DNA of 64,000 nucleotides, taken from Flavobacterium johnsoniae. Its GTDB lineage: Bacteria > Bacteroidota > Bacteroidia > Flavobacteriales > Flavobacteriaceae. This document shows, in pieces, positions 35,506 to 46,988 of this stretch. Below the pieces are notes generated by a model. That model had not been told where the DNA came from. It saw only the letters and a list, made by a program, of their open reading frames with translations, and did no database searches. Location: contig NZ_CP103794.1 of the NCBI RefSeq assembly GCF_030388325.1, positions 1,736,001-1,800,000 of the forward strand. The letters are read 5' to 3'. The position numbers and the translations under genes are program-made. The first letter of the stretch is position 1. Every line of letters begins with the position of its first letter.

Positions 35506-35716
35506 GAGGTTATATTTTTGTTTCTCAAAAAGTTAAAAAACCAAATTTTCATCAAAAAACAATTCTAAATGATTTGATTCTTTGCAGTATAATTTTGAAT
35601 TTTTATTTTTTGTTTTATTATGTTTAAAATGAGTGAGTTGTGTTTTTAAAAAATCGATTTCGTTGCAAATTGTGTTTGTTTTTGTTTTAACTTTATAAAT
35701 CTAAAAATTTTTCATT

Positions 35717-36142
35717 ATGACTGTAGATCAAATACTTAAAGCAAAAGGAAGAAATGTTTATTCGATTTTCTCTAATTTAACAGTTTATGATGCCTTAAAG
35801 GTAATGGGAGAAAAGAATATCGGAGCAATTTTAATTATTGATGATAATGTTTTAAAGGGAATATTGTCGGAAAGAGATTATGCTCGTAAAATCGTTCTAA
35901 AAGATAAATCTTCTAAAGAAACTTTGGTAAATGAGATTATGGAAAGCAATGTTTTTACAGTAAAACTTTCAGATAATCTTGAAGATTGTATGCAATTGAT
36001 GAGTGAAAAAAGAATACGACATCTGCCTGTTGTAGAAGATGAAACAGTTGTTGGAATAATTTCAATCAGCGATGTAGTGAAGGCGATTATAGAAACTCAA
36101 AAAGATACTATTCAGCATTTGAATTCTTATATTTCTCAATAA
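35717..36142 (+). CDS. CBS domain-pair protein
   Basis: A 141-aa stand-alone protein of two CBS motifs (about 8-60 and 75-130) forming one Bateman module: VYDALKVMGEKNIGAILIID with GILSERDYARKIVL, then LEDCMQLMSEKRIRHLPVVE with VVGIISISDVVKAI. Such modules bind adenine nucleotides (ATP, AMP, NAD) and usually sense energy state. With no fused effector domain, the target is unknown. It is a single-gene unit between two terminators. The 209-bp upstream gap shows no clear TAnnTTTG element. Confidence 0.93.
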   Translation: MTVDQILKAKGRNVYSIFSNLTVYDALKVMGEKNIGAILIIDDNVLKGILSERDYARKIVLKDKSSKETLVNEIMESNVFTVKLSDNLEDCMQLMSEKRIRHLPVVEDETVVGIISISDVVKAIIETQKDTIQHLNSYISQ

Positions 36143-36174
36143 AAAGGATATAAAAGCAATAAAAATTTAAAAGG

Positions 36175-36200
36175 AGTCCAATTTTTATTGGACTTTTTTT
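36175..36200 (+). terminator. Terminator of the CBS gene
   Basis: AGTCCAAT / ATTGGACT stem, TTTT loop, then a T tract, about 30 nt after the stop codon. Confidence 0.9.
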
Positions 36201-36264
36201 ATTTCTGAGAATGGATTTTCAGAAAAGAAAATACTAAAAATACGCCTTTTTAAAACAAGACTTA

Positions 36265-36272
36265 TATCTTTG
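36265..36272 (+). promoter_or_regulatory. Promoter -7 element of maeB
   Basis: TATCTTTG, a full match to TAnnTTTG, 24 nt before the ATG. Confidence 0.6.
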
Positions 36273-36296
36273 TAAGCTAGAATAAAAGCTAAAATA

Positions 36297-38588
36297 ATGA
36301 ACAAAGAGAGTAAAAAAAGAGAAGCGTTACTGTACCACGCAGAACCAACTCCAGGAAAAATTCAGGTAGTTCCAACAAAAAAATATGCAACCCAAAGAGA
36401 CTTATCATTGGCTTATTCGCCAGGAGTTGCAGAACCATGTTTAGCAATTGCAGAAAACATTGATGACGTTTATAAATATACAGCAAAAGGAAATTTAGTA
36501 GCAGTAATTTCAAACGGTACAGCGGTTTTAGGACTTGGGAATATAGGACCTGAAGCAGGAAAGCCAGTGATGGAAGGAAAAGGTTTATTGTTTAAAATTT
36601 TCTCTGATATTGATGTTTTTGATATCGAAATCGGTACCGAAAATGTTGAAGAATTTATTCAGACTGTAAAAAATATTGCTCCAACTTTTGGAGGTATTAA
36701 TTTAGAAGATATTAAAGCTCCAGAATCTTTCGAAATAGAAAGAAGATTGATCGAAGAATTGGATATTCCAGTAATGCACGACGATCAGCACGGAACTGCA
36801 ATTATTTCTTCGGCAGCTTTAATTAATGCTCTTGAATTGGCAGGAAAAAAAGCAGAAGATGTAAAAGTAGTAGTTTCTGGCGCAGGTTCTGCAGCAATTG
36901 CTTGTACAGATTTATATGTATTATTAGGCGTAAAAGTAGAAAACGTTTTAATGTACAACAGTAAAGGACTTTTAACAAAAGACAATCCTTCACTTTCAGA
37001 TTTACAATTAAAATATGCTATTGACGGACCTAAAATTGCTTTGACAGATGCTGTAAAAGATGCTGATGTTTTCATCGGATTATCTTCTGGCGATATTCTT
37101 TCTCCAGAAATGTTACTTTCAATGGCAAAAAGCCCGATTGTTTTTGCAATGGCAAATCCGAATCCGGAAATCGATTATAATTTAGCTGTAGAAACTCGTA
37201 AAGACGTTATTATGGCGACAGGACGTTCGGATTTTCCTAATCAGGTAAATAACGTTTTAGGTTTTCCATATATTTTTAGAGGAGCATTAGACGTAAGAGC
37301 GACTAAAATTAACGAAGAAATGAAAATGGCAGCTGTAAAAGCTTTAGCCATTTTAGCAAAAGAACCAGTTCCAGAGCAAGTTAATGTTGCTTACGGAGCT
37401 ACAAAATTAGGTTTCGGACAAGAATATATTATTCCAAAACCATTCGATCCTAGATTAATTACAGTCGTAGCGCCTGCAGTTGCAAAAGCGGCAATGGAAT
37501 CTGGAGTTGCAAAAAATCCAATTACAGACTGGGCAGCTTATGAAGATGTGCTTCGTGAGCGTATGGGGAATGATAATAAAATGGTTCGTTTAATTACAAA
37601 CCGCGCTAAACTTGATCCAAAACGAATTGTTTTTGCAGAAGCAGATCAATTAAATGTGTTAAAAGCTGCTCAAATAGTTTACGAAGACGGAATCGGTTTT
37701 CCGATTTTATTAGGAAACAAAGAACAGATTTTAGAACTAAAAGAAGAATTAGGTTTTGATGCTGATCTAGAAATCATTGATCCTAAAACAGATGAAGAAT
37801 CAGAAAGAAGAAATCGATTTGCAAAATCATTCTGGGAAACAAGAGGACGCAGAGGCGTTTCGAAATTAGACGCTGAGAAATTCATGCGCGAAAGAAATTA
37901 TTTTGCGGCAATGATGGTTAATGAAGGAGAAGCAGATGCATTGGTGACGGGACATTCAAGAAGTTATCCTTCTGTCGTAAAACCAATGATGCAGCTTATT
38001 CCAAAGGCACAAAATGCCTCTCTTATTGCAACGGCAAACATGATGCTAACTTCACGCGGTCCAATGTTTTTATCAGATACTGCAATCAACATTAATCCAT
38101 CTGCTCAAGATTTGATTAATATTGCAATTATGACTTCTAAAACGGCAAGAATGTTTGGTATTGAGCCAGTTATTGCAATGGTTTCTTTCTCAAACTTTGG
38201 TTCTTCAACTAGCGAAAGTGCTTCAAAAGTTAGAGAAGCGGTAGCTTATTTGCATAAAAATCATCCAGAAATGATTGTTGATGGAGAGATTCAGGCGGAT
38301 TTTGCTTTAAATCAAGAAATGCTTGAAGAGAAATTCCCATTCTCTAAACTGGCAGGTAAAAAAGTAAATACATTGATTTTCCCTAATTTAGAGTCGGCAA
38401 ATATCACTTACAAATTATTGAAAGAACTGTATAAAGTAAATTCAATAGGACCAATTATGATGGGAATGGGCAAGCCAGTTCACATTTTTCAATTAGGTGC
38501 AAGTGTTGAAGAGATGGTAAACATGGCTGCAATCGCAGTTATTGATGCACAGGAAAAAGAAAGTAAAAAGAATAAAATAGTTCAATAG
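36297..38588 (+). CDS. maeB: NADP-dependent malic enzyme with phosphotransacetylase-like domain
   Basis: A 763-aa cytoplasmic enzyme that oxidatively decarboxylates malate to pyruvate with NADPH production. The N-terminal half (about 1-420) holds the malic-enzyme fold: catalytic-Tyr region [30 protein letters not shown], metal-site segment [10 protein letters not shown] and the nucleotide-binding [12 protein letters not shown]. The C-terminal half (about 430-763) is a phosphate acetyltransferase-like domain ([21 protein letters not shown]), regulatory rather than catalytic in this family. Length matches MaeB-type enzymes. It is monocistronic. Confidence 0.95.
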   Translation: MNKESKKREALLYHAEPTPGKIQVVPTKKYATQRDLSLAYSPGVAEPCLAIAENIDDVYKYTAKGNLVAVISNGTAVLGLGNIGPEAGKPVMEGKGLLFKIFSDIDVFDIEIGTENVEEFIQTVKNIAPTFGGINLEDIKAPESFEIERRLIEELDIPVMHDDQHGTAIISSAALINALELAGKKAEDVKVVVSGAGSAAIACTDLYVLLGVKVENVLMYNSKGLLTKDNPSLSDLQLKYAIDGPKIALTDAVKDADVFIGLSSGDILSPEMLLSMAKSPIVFAMANPNPEIDYNLAVETRKDVIMATGRSDFPNQVNNVLGFPYIFRGALDVRATKINEEMKMAAVKALAILAKEPVPEQVNVAYGATKLGFGQEYIIPKPFDPRLITVVAPAVAKAAMESGVAKNPITDWAAYEDVLRERMGNDNKMVRLITNRAKLDPKRIVFAEADQLNVLKAAQIVYEDGIGFPILLGNKEQILELKEELGFDADLEIIDPKTDEESERRNRFAKSFWETRGRRGVSKLDAEKFMRERNYFAAMMVNEGEADALVTGHSRSYPSVVKPMMQLIPKAQNASLIATANMMLTSRGPMFLSDTAININPSAQDLINIAIMTSKTARMFGIEPVIAMVSFSNFGSSTSESASKVREAVAYLHKNHPEMIVDGEIQADFALNQEMLEEKFPFSKLAGKKVNTLIFPNLESANITYKLLKELYKVNSIGPIMMGMGKPVHIFQLGASVEEMVNMAAIAVIDAQEKESKKNKIVQ

Positions 38589-38638
38589 ACGTTCTAAAAG
38601 GATTGAGCAAATTTGTCGTAGTTTTATGGCATTTTTGT

Positions 38639-38646
38639 TATATTTG
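38639..38646 (+). promoter_or_regulatory. Promoter -7 element of ruvA-sprA
   Basis: TATATTTG, 19 nt before the ruvA ATG; a TTTG lies 23 nt upstream (38612-38615), slightly far for an ideal -33 box. Since sprA follows ruvA by 24 nt, it probably serves both. Confidence 0.6.
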
Positions 38647-38665
38647 ATACTAAGAAATTACATTT

Positions 38666-39247
38666 ATGATAGCACATTTGCAAGGCAAATTAGTAGAAAA
38701 AAATCCTACGGAGGTTGTAATTGATTGTGGAGGTGTTGGTTATCAGGTGAATATATCCCTGCATACCTTCTCCTTAATTCCAAATTCTGAAAATATAAAA
38801 CTGTATACGCATCTTCAAATCAAAGAAGATGCGCATACTTTATACGGTTTTGCCGAAAAATCAGAAAGAGAGATTTTCAGAATGTTGCTTTCTGTTTCAG
38901 GAATCGGAGCAGGAATTGCCCGAACGATGCTTTCGTCGATCGAGCCAAAACAAATTATTAATGCCATTGCGTCGGGAGATGTTGGTATAATACAATCTAT
39001 CAAGGGGATAGGAAACAAAACAGCACAAAGAGTTATACTTGATTTAAAAGATAAAGTGTTAAAGTTGTACGATTTGGACGAAGTTTCGGTAGTTCAAAAC
39101 AATAGAAATAGAGATGAAGCGTTATCTGCTTTGGAAGTTTTAGGTTTTGTTCGAAAAGCTTCTGAAAAAGTAGTAGAAAAGATTGTAAAAGAAGATCCAG
39201 AAGCTACTGTAGAAACAATCATTAAAAAGGCTTTAAAAAGCTTATAA
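38666..39247 (+). CDS. ruvA: Holliday junction branch migration protein RuvA
   Basis: A 193-aa DNA-binding subunit of the RuvAB complex. Domains: OB-fold (1-62, MIAHLQGKLVEKNP), two helix-hairpin-helix motifs (about 70-140, with LLSVSGIGAGIARTML and SIKGIGNKTAQRVILDLKDK), and the C-terminal three-helix domain that contacts RuvB (about 148-193, RDEALSALEVLGF). Its partner ruvB lies 18 kb upstream at 19134, so the two are not an operon here. sprA follows 24 nt downstream. Confidence 0.96.
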   Translation: MIAHLQGKLVEKNPTEVVIDCGGVGYQVNISLHTFSLIPNSENIKLYTHLQIKEDAHTLYGFAEKSEREIFRMLLSVSGIGAGIARTMLSSIEPKQIINAIASGDVGIIQSIKGIGNKTAQRVILDLKDKVLKLYDLDEVSVVQNNRNRDEALSALEVLGFVRKASEKVVEKIVKEDPEATVETIIKKALKSL

Positions 39248-39271
39248 ATTCATTTTATATAAAAGAATTCT

Positions 39272-42200
39272 ATGCGTAAAATTTGTATTTTGTTGCTGGT
39301 TTTGCTCTGCGGTACAGTTTTGCGTGCGCAGGTAAACCCGCCAACTCAAGATACAACTAAAACTCAGTTTTCAGTTGGTAAAATTGAGCTTGAAGATCCT
39401 CCAAGTGTAATGTCGGCTTACCGATACGATCCAATTACAGATCGTTATATCTACACCAATTCAGCTGATGGTTTTTCTATAAACTATCCTTTAATTTTAA
39501 CTCCAAAAGAATATGAAGATTTAGTTCTAAAAGAATCCAGAAGGAATTATTTTAGAAAAAAATCGGATGCAATTGATGGTAAAAAAACAGGTGCCGAAGC
39601 TGCAAAAAAAGATTTGCTCCCAAGATATTATGTGAATTCAAGTTTGTTTGAAAGCATTTTTGGAAGTAATACAATAGACGTAAAACCTACAGGATCAGTA
39701 GAAATGGACTTAGGTTTACGGTATACTAAACAAGATAACCCTTCTTTTTCTCCTAGAAACAGATCTAGTCTTACTTTTGACTTCGATCAAAGAATCAGTA
39801 TGAGTTTGATGGGTAAAATTGGAACACGTCTTGAAGTTAATGCCAATTACGATACCCAATCAACATTTGCTTTTCAGAATTTATTTAAACTAGCTTACAC
39901 ACCTTCAGAAGATGATATTGTTCAGAAAGTAGAAGTTGGTAATGTTAGTATGCCGTTAAATAGTACCTTGATTCGAGGTGCACAAAGTTTATTTGGAGTT
40001 AAGACACAATTGCAATTTGGTAAAACAACTATTACGGGTGTTTTCTCAGAACAGAAATCTCAAACCAAAAGTATAGTCGCAGAAAGTGGAGGAACAGTTC
40101 AAAACTTCGATTTGTTTGCATTAGACTATGATAATGACCGTCACTTTTTCTTGTCTCAATACTTCAGAAATAAATACGATGCTTCCTTAAGAAACTATCC
40201 TTTAATTGACAGCCGAGTTCAAGTAACAAGAATAGAAGTTTGGGTAACTAATAAGCAAAATAGAGTTACAACTAGTAATAATAACTTAAGAAATGTTATT
40301 GCACTTCAGGATTTGGGAGAAGGACAAGTTACTGGTGTTCCTGATAACGAAGTGGTTGTAATAACAAATCCGACAGGTTTTTTTAATAATCCAATAGATT
40401 CTCCTACAGATAATACCAACAATAAATACGATCCTGCGTCGATTGGAAAAGCAGGAAGCTATTTGAATAATAATATTAGAGAAATTGTTACTGCAAAAAC
40501 TGGATTTAATAATGCAAACGTTGCAGAAGGTACAGATTATTCTGTTTTAGAAAATGCTAGAAAATTAACCACACAAGAATATACTTTTAATCCGCAACTA
40601 GGTTATATCTCATTGCAGCAGCGTCTGGCAAATGACGAAATTTTAGCTGTAGCTTTTGAATATACGGTTGGAGGTAAAGTTTATCAAGTTGGAGAATTTG
40701 GTAGCGATGGTGTAGACGCAACCGTAGTTACTGGAAGTAATACAAATGGAAACCAAGCGATTGTTACACAAAGTTTAGTTTTAAAAATGCTGAAAAGCAG
40801 TTTGACAAACGTTAATAATCCAGTTTGGAACTTGATGATGAAAAACGTTTATCAGATTCCGCAAGCTTATCAAATTAAACAAGAAGATTTTAGACTTAAT
40901 ATTCTTTATACAGATCCTTCGCCAATAAATTATATTACGCCAGCAACAGGAAGTGCTTTTCCGCCAAATCCTGCACCGAATGATGTGGTAGAAAATACAC
41001 CTTTACTTAATGTATTTAATTTAGATCGTTTAAATTACAATAACGATCCGCAGACCGGCGGTGATGGTTTCTTTGATTATGTTCCGGGAGTAACTGTAGA
41101 TGTTCAAAATGCACGAATTATTTTTACCACAAAAGAGCCTTTTGGTGAGCTTTTATTTAGAAAATTAAATACAGGATCTGGAGAAAATTATAACGATCCA
41201 GCAACATACAACGCGAATCAGCGTAAATATGTATTCCGAACCATGTATAGGAGTACACAAGCTGGCGCATTACAAGATAGCGATAAAAACAAATTTTTAT
41301 TAAGAGGAAAATACAAATCGTCGGGCAGTAATGGTATTCCAATTGGAGCATTTAATGTTCCTCAAGGATCTGTTGTCGTAACCGCAGCAGGAAGAGTTTT
41401 GGTTGAAGGAATCGATTACAGTGTCGATTATCAATTAGGAAGAGTACAGATTTTAGATCCTTCGCTGCAAGCTTCAAATACGCCTATTGAAGTTTCTTTG
41501 GAAAACAATTCAATTTTTGGACAGCAGACTAGAAGATTTATGGGATTGAATGTTGAGCATAAAATTTCAGATAAATTTGTTGTTGGAGGAACTTTCTTAA
41601 AAATGACAGAGCGTCCGTTTACACAAAAATCTAGTTATGGACAAGAGTCTGTAAATAATACTATTTTTGGTTTCAACGGAAATTACGCAACTGAAGTTCC
41701 ATTTTTGACAAGGTTGGCTAACAAGCTTCCAAATATTGATACCGATGTTCCTTCGAACCTTTCTATTCGTGGAGAAGTTGCCTTTTTGAAACCCGATGCG
41801 CCAAAAGCTAGTGATTTTGAAGGAGAAGCAACTATTTATATAGACGACTTTGAAGGTTCTCAGACAACAATCGATATGCGATCTGCTTATGCTTGGAGTT
41901 TGGCTTCAACACCTTTTATAAATTCTGCTACAGATAATACTTTTAATGCAGGTTCAAATACATTAGCATACGGTTACAAACGCGCAAAATTAGCTTGGTA
42001 TACCATCGATCCAATCTTTTATACGTCTAAGCCATCTGGAATTTCAAATGATGATTTGTCTCTTAATACAACAAGAAGAATTTATAGCAGAGAACTTTAT
42101 CCTAATACAGATATTGCTCAAGGACAGATTCAGGTTGTAAATACGCTTGATTTATCTTATTATCCATCAGATAGAGGGCCTTACAACAATAATCCAGATT

Positions 42201-45200
42201 TTGCGACAATGAGTCCTTCTACAAACTTTGGAGGTATTATGCGTGCTTTGAATTCGACAAATTTTGAACAAGGAAACGTTGAGTACATTCAGTTTTGGGT
42301 ATTAGATCCTTATGTTGGAAATGGAGAAGCTCAAGCAAGCAATACAGGAAAAATCTATTTTAACTTAGGTGAAATTTCTGAAGATATTTTAAAGGATGAG
42401 AGAAAACAATACGAAAACGGATTAGGACCAGGTCAAATTATGGTAAATCCGCAGCCGCAATGGGGAGATGTGCCAGCGTCGCAATCTCTGATTTATGCAT
42501 TTGATACAAATCCAGAAAACCGTAGAAATCAGGATGTTGGTTTAGATGGTCTTCCGAGTTCGAGAGAAGGAGCAATCTATACCAATTATGCTGGTGAAAA
42601 TGATCCTGCAGCTGATGATTATACTTATTATCTAAATACAGACGGTGGTATTTTAGATCGTTATAAAAATTACAACGGTACAGAAAACAATTCAGCAGTT
42701 AGTGTAGATGATCCAAATCGTGGTTCTACAACTCTTCCAGACGTAGAAGATATTAACCGTGATAATACCATGAGTACAATTAATGCTTATTATGAATATA
42801 GTATTGATTTAAGGCCAGGTATGCAGATTGGAGACAATTATATTACAGATATTCGTGAGCCAGAAGATGTTGGAAATGTAGAATTGCCAAACGGATCGAC
42901 TACACGCGCAAGATGGATTCAGTTTAAAATTCCGGTTTCTCAGCCTAAAAATACAATTGGAAATATTACCGATTTCAGATCGATTCGTTTTATGAGAATG
43001 TTCATGACTGGATTTAACGATCAGATGACGGTTCGTTTTGGAGCATTGGATTTAGTAAGAGGAGAATGGAGAAGATATACAGGTACATTAGATGCTAATG
43101 ATACAACTCCAGATGATGACGGAACTGAATTTGATGTTGCAGCAGTTAATATTCAGGAAAACGGAACAAAATGTCCTGTAAATTATGTTATTCCGCCAGG
43201 AGTACAAAGAGAACAGCTTTATAATAACAACACGATTATTAATCAAAATGAACAATCTTTAGCAGTAAGAATTGCAGGTACAGGATTAGAATATCGAGAT
43301 TCGAGAGCAGTTTTCAAAAATGTGAGTGTTGATATGCGTCAGTATAAGAAATTGAAAATGTTTCTTCACGCAGAATCACTTGTAAATGAAACTCCGCTTG
43401 AGAATGACGAAATGGTAGGTTTTATTCGTTTTGGTAACGATTTTACCCAAAACTTCTACCAAGTTGAGATTCCATTGAAAGTTACAGCAACTGGAGGTTC
43501 TTGTACAATAAGTCCGGATCAGGTTTGGTTAGATCAAAATAATATTGATTTGGCATTGTCTTTATTAACAGCAATGAAAATTAAGGCGATGACAATAGAT
43601 CCTACTTCTTCAAAAAGAGATATTAACGGTATCTATTATCCTGATGATGATCCAGAAGCAAGCGGAGGTGATGGTGACAGTAAATTAAGATTAGGTATTA
43701 AAGGAAATCCGAATTTTGGTTTAGTTCGAAATTTAATGGTCGGAGTAAAAAGTACGGCCGAACATAAAAATATCAAAGGGGAAGTTTGGTTCAATGAACT
43801 TCGTATGTCCGATTTGGAAAACAAAGGCGGTATGGCGGCGCTATTAAATATTGATACCAATATGGCTGATTTTGCAACTTTGTCTGCTTCTGGAAAAAAG
43901 AGTACAATAGGTTTTGGCTCTCTAGAACAAGGCGCAAATGAAAGAGATAGAGAAGATATTCAGCAATATAATATCGTTACCAATATGAATCTTGGAAAAT
44001 TGCTTCCTAAAAAATGGGGAATCAATCTTCCGTTTAATTATGCAATTGGAGAAGAAGTTATTACGCCAGAATATGATCCGTTTAATCAAGATATTAAGCT
44101 AAGCCAATTAATAGCTGAAACTACAGATCCAGCCGAAAAAGATAACATAAGAACTCGCGCGGTTGATTATACAAAACGTAAAAGCATCAATTTTATCGGA
44201 GTTCGAAAAGATAGAGCTTTAGAGCAAAAACCTCATGTTTATGATGTAGAGAATTTCACATTCTCGCAATCTTACAATCAGGTAGAACGACATGATTATG
44301 AAGTGGAAAATTATAACGACGAACAATCGAGCACGGCTGTAAACTATGCTTACACATTCCAGCCGAAAGAAGTGGTTCCGTTTAAAAATAACCAATTCAT
44401 GAAAAAAAGTGATTATTGGAAAATGTTAAGTGACTTTAATTTTAATTATTTGCCATCAAATATTTCCTTTAATAGTAATATTTTAAGACAAAGTAATCGT
44501 CAGCAATATAGACAGGTTGAATCTGTAGAAGGAATTGCATTAGATCCGCTTTACAGAAGAAATTTTGCATTTAATTATCAATATGGTTTTGGATTTAATT
44601 TGACAAAATCATTGAAATTGAATTATACAGCAGCTTCTAATAATATTGTAAGAAACTTTTTGAATGATGATAATACGCCAAAAGAAGACTTTAATATTTG
44701 GGATGATTATTTTGATATTGGAACACCAAATCAGCATTTACAGCAATTGATTGTCAATTATGATATTCCAATTAATAAAATTCCAATTTTTAGTTTTATA
44801 AAGGCAAACTATTCGTATACCGCAGATTACAACTGGCAGCGTTCTTCTACTGCATTTTCTCAATATGTAGAGGATGATACGACATATAATTTAGGAAATA
44901 CAATTCAAAATGCCAATTCGAATACTTTTGCGGCAACTTTGAACATGAATTTGCTTTATAAATATTTAGGTCTAACTCCTGGCGCAAAACCTGCAAAAGC
45001 AAAACCTGCAGCGCCGCCAAAACCAGGCGAGAAAATTGTAAATACAGCTAAACCAACGGTAAGCAGAAGTCCTTTTTATGATGGAATGATTGGAGTTCTG
45101 ACAAGTATCAAAAATGTTCAAATTAATTATACTGAAAATAGCGGAACGGTTCTGCCAGGTTATATACCTGGAGTTGGTTTCTTCGGAACATCAAAACCTT

Positions 45201-46522
45201 CGTTAGGATTCGTTTTTGGTAGTCAAGATGACGTTCGTTATGAAGCAGCTAAAAATGGTTGGTTAACCGATTATCAAAATTTCAATCAAAACTTCTCGCA
45301 AGTAAATACTAAGATGTTAAAAGTGACTGCCAATCTTGATGTACTTCCCGATTTGAAAGTAGATTTATCAATGGATCGTTCTTATTCTGAAAATTCTTCA
45401 GAACAATATACAGTTAGAGATTCTATTGGAAGATTGTTTTATCAGCCATTATCTCCTTATACTTATGGAATGTTCTCTATTTCTACGGTATTGATAAAAA
45501 CTGCTTTTTCAACAAGTAATGAAACACAGTCGGCAGCCTTTGAGGATTTTAGAAATAATCGTTTGATAATAGCAAATCGCTTGGCAGAAGAACATTATGG
45601 AGCGGGAATGCCAATTCCGAGATACGATGCATCGACTCTTCCTCCGGAAGATACTTCTGTGCCAGTAGATAATATTGCAAATCCTAATAATACGGAAAGA
45701 AAGTTAATTCAGTCTAATGATGGTTATCCGATTGGTTTTAGTAAAAGTAATCAGGCCGTATTGCTTCCTTCGTTCTTAGCAGCGTACACAGGAAGCGATG
45801 CTTCTAATGTTTCAACGGGTATTTTTAGAAGTTTCCCTATTCCGAACTGGTCGATAAAATATAACGGATTAATGCGCTATAAATATTTTAAAGATCATTT
45901 TAGACGTTTTTCATTACAGCATAATTATAGAGCTTCTTATACTGTTAGCCAGTTTAGATCGAACTTTGATTACCTTGAAAATCCAAATGGACAAGATGTA
46001 AATTCAAATTTCTTCAACAAAACAGTGATGTCAAATGTTAACTTAGTGGAGCAATTTAGTCCGCTTATTCGAGTTGATTTTGAATTGAAAAGTTCGCTTC
46101 GATTGCTGACAGAAATTAAGAAAGATCGAGCTTTATCAATGAGTTTTGATAATAATTTGTTGACAGAAGTAAAAGGAATAGAATATGTTGTCGGATTAGG
46201 ATATCGTTTTAAAGACGTCATTATATCTTCTCGACTTGCAGATAATCCAACAGGAATTATTAAAAGTGATATTAATATAAAAGCAGATTTTTCATATAGA
46301 AATAATGAAACATTAGTTCGTTATTTAGATTACGATAATAATCAGCTTGCAGCGGGACAAAATATTTGGACATTAAAGCTAACAGCAGATTATGCTTTCA
46401 GTAAAAACTTAACAGCAATATTCTACTACGATCATTCGTTCTCGAAAGCAGTTATTTCAACTTCATTTCCTTTAACGAATATTAGATCTGGTTTCACACT
46501 TCGTTATAATTTCGGAAATTAA
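39272..46522 (+). CDS. sprA: T9SS translocon protein SprA (Sov)
   Basis: A 2416-aa outer-membrane protein that forms the very large beta-barrel pore of the type IX secretion system, needed for export of adhesins and for gliding. Signal peptide MRKICILLLVLLCGTVLRAQ. Near-complete family length, with SprA-type blocks such as RISMSLMGKIGTRLEVNANY, NISMPLNSTLI-like VSMPLNSTLIRGAQSLFG and ATIYIDDFEGSQTTIDMRS. A short Pro/Ala/Lys stretch (about 1910-1925, PAKAKPAAPPKPGEK) is a likely disordered loop. The C terminus (SGFTLRYNFGN) ends in a strand. The order ruvA-sprA-gcvH-vanZ-like agrees with my recollection of F. johnsoniae. Confidence 0.97.
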   Translation: MRKICILLLVLLCGTVLRAQVNPPTQDTTKTQFSVGKIELEDPPSVMSAYRYDPITDRYIYTNSADGFSINYPLILTPKEYEDLVLKESRRNYFRKKSDAIDGKKTGAEAAKKDLLPRYYVNSSLFESIFGSNTIDVKPTGSVEMDLGLRYTKQDNPSFSPRNRSSLTFDFDQRISMSLMGKIGTRLEVNANYDTQSTFAFQNLFKLAYTPSEDDIVQKVEVGNVSMPLNSTLIRGAQSLFGVKTQLQFGKTTITGVFSEQKSQTKSIVAESGGTVQNFDLFALDYDNDRHFFLSQYFRNKYDASLRNYPLIDSRVQVTRIEVWVTNKQNRVTTSNNNLRNVIALQDLGEGQVTGVPDNEVVVITNPTGFFNNPIDSPTDNTNNKYDPASIGKAGSYLNNNIREIVTAKTGFNNANVAEGTDYSVLENARKLTTQEYTFNPQLGYISLQQRLANDEILAVAFEYTVGGKVYQVGEFGSDGVDATVVTGSNTNGNQAIVTQSLVLKMLKSSLTNVNNPVWNLMMKNVYQIPQAYQIKQEDFRLNILYTDPSPINYITPATGSAFPPNPAPNDVVENTPLLNVFNLDRLNYNNDPQTGGDGFFDYVPGVTVDVQNARIIFTTKEPFGELLFRKLNTGSGENYNDPATYNANQRKYVFRTMYRSTQAGALQDSDKNKFLLRGKYKSSGSNGIPIGAFNVPQGSVVVTAAGRVLVEGIDYSVDYQLGRVQILDPSLQASNTPIEVSLENNSIFGQQTRRFMGLNVEHKISDKFVVGGTFLKMTERPFTQKSSYGQESVNNTIFGFNGNYATEVPFLTRLANKLPNIDTDVPSNLSIRGEVAFLKPDAPKASDFEGEATIYIDDFEGSQTTIDMRSAYAWSLASTPFINSATDNTFNAGSNTLAYGYKRAKLAWYTIDPIFYTSKPSGISNDDLSLNTTRRIYSRELYPNTDIAQGQIQVVNTLDLSYYPSDRGPYNNNPDFATMSPSTNFGGIMRALNSTNFEQGNVEYIQFWVLDPYVGNGEAQASNTGKIYFNLGEISEDILKDERKQYENGLGPGQIMVNPQPQWGDVPASQSLIYAFDTNPENRRNQDVGLDGLPSSREGAIYTNYAGENDPAADDYTYYLNTDGGILDRYKNYNGTENNSAVSVDDPNRGSTTLPDVEDINRDNTMSTINAYYEYSIDLRPGMQIGDNYITDIREPEDVGNVELPNGSTTRARWIQFKIPVSQPKNTIGNITDFRSIRFMRMFMTGFNDQMTVRFGALDLVRGEWRRYTGTLDANDTTPDDDGTEFDVAAVNIQENGTKCPVNYVIPPGVQREQLYNNNTIINQNEQSLAVRIAGTGLEYRDSRAVFKNVSVDMRQYKKLKMFLHAESLVNETPLENDEMVGFIRFGNDFTQNFYQVEIPLKVTATGGSCTISPDQVWLDQNNIDLALSLLTAMKIKAMTIDPTSSKRDINGIYYPDDDPEASGGDGDSKLRLGIKGNPNFGLVRNLMVGVKSTAEHKNIKGEVWFNELRMSDLENKGGMAALLNIDTNMADFATLSASGKKSTIGFGSLEQGANERDREDIQQYNIVTNMNLGKLLPKKWGINLPFNYAIGEEVITPEYDPFNQDIKLSQLIAETTDPAEKDNIRTRAVDYTKRKSINFIGVRKDRALEQKPHVYDVENFTFSQSYNQVERHDYEVENYNDEQSSTAVNYAYTFQPKEVVPFKNNQFMKKSDYWKMLSDFNFNYLPSNISFNSNILRQSNRQQYRQVESVEGIALDPLYRRNFAFNYQYGFGFNLTKSLKLNYTAASNNIVRNFLNDDNTPKEDFNIWDDYFDIGTPNQHLQQLIVNYDIPINKIPIFSFIKANYSYTADYNWQRSSTAFSQYVEDDTTYNLGNTIQNANSNTFAATLNMNLLYKYLGLTPGAKPAKAKPAAPPKPGEKIVNTAKPTVSRSPFYDGMIGVLTSIKNVQINYTENSGTVLPGYIPGVGFFGTSKPSLGFVFGSQDDVRYEAAKNGWLTDYQNFNQNFSQVNTKMLKVTANLDVLPDLKVDLSMDRSYSENSSEQYTVRDSIGRLFYQPLSPYTYGMFSISTVLIKTAFSTSNETQSAAFEDFRNNRLIIANRLAEEHYGAGMPIPRYDASTLPPEDTSVPVDNIANPNNTERKLIQSNDGYPIGFSKSNQAVLLPSFLAAYTGSDASNVSTGIFRSFPIPNWSIKYNGLMRYKYFKDHFRRFSLQHNYRASYTVSQFRSNFDYLENPNGQDVNSNFFNKTVMSNVNLVEQFSPLIRVDFELKSSLRLLTEIKKDRALSMSFDNNLLTEVKGIEYVVGLGYRFKDVIISSRLADNPTGIIKSDINIKADFSYRNNETLVRYLDYDNNQLAAGQNIWTLKLTADYAFSKNLTAIFYYDHSFSKAVISTSFPLTNIRSGFTLRYNFGN

Positions 46523-46559
46523 TTTTTAGTTTCTAAACTAGATTTCATTAGAAGATTAT

Positions 46560-46567
46560 TACATTTG
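46560..46567 (+). promoter_or_regulatory. Promoter -7 element of gcvH
   Basis: TACATTTG between sprA and gcvH, 40 nt before the gcvH ATG, suggesting that gcvH and the following gene are transcribed separately from sprA. Confidence 0.6.
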
Positions 46568-46607
46568 TGGCTTAAATTTTAAATTATCAATTTTCAAACA
46601 TACTATT

Positions 46608-46988
46608 ATGAGCATACCAGCAAATTTAAAGTACACAAAAGATCACGAATGGGTTAGCATCGAAGGAGATGTTGCGACTGTAGGAATTACTCATTTTGCA
46701 CAAAAAGAGTTAGGAGATATCGTGTATGTTGAGGTAGAAACTTTAGATCAGACACTTTCAAAAGATGAGGTTTTTGGAACTGTTGAGGCTGTAAAAACAG
46801 TTTCAGATTTATTTTTACCATTAACAGGTGAAATCATTGCTTTTAATGAAGATTTAGAAAGTGCTCCAGAAACTGTAAATTCTGATCCTTATGGAGCAGG
46901 ATGGATGATTAAAATTAAAATTTCAGATGCATCAGAAATTGATTCTTTATTGTCTGATGAAGCTTATAAAGAATTAATCGGTGCCTAA
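46608..46988 (+). CDS. gcvH: Glycine cleavage system H protein
   Basis: A 126-aa lipoyl carrier of the glycine cleavage system, shuttling the aminomethyl group between the P, T and L proteins. The lipoyl-attachment lysine is K63 in [13 protein letters not shown]. The hybrid barrel is complete from [13 protein letters not shown] to [11 protein letters not shown]. No other gcv gene is in the window. Its last 8 nt overlap the start of the VanZ-like gene. Confidence 0.96.
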   Translation: MSIPANLKYTKDHEWVSIEGDVATVGITHFAQKELGDIVYVEVETLDQTLSKDEVFGTVEAVKTVSDLFLPLTGEIIAFNEDLESAPETVNSDPYGAGWMIKIKISDASEIDSLLSDEAYKELIGA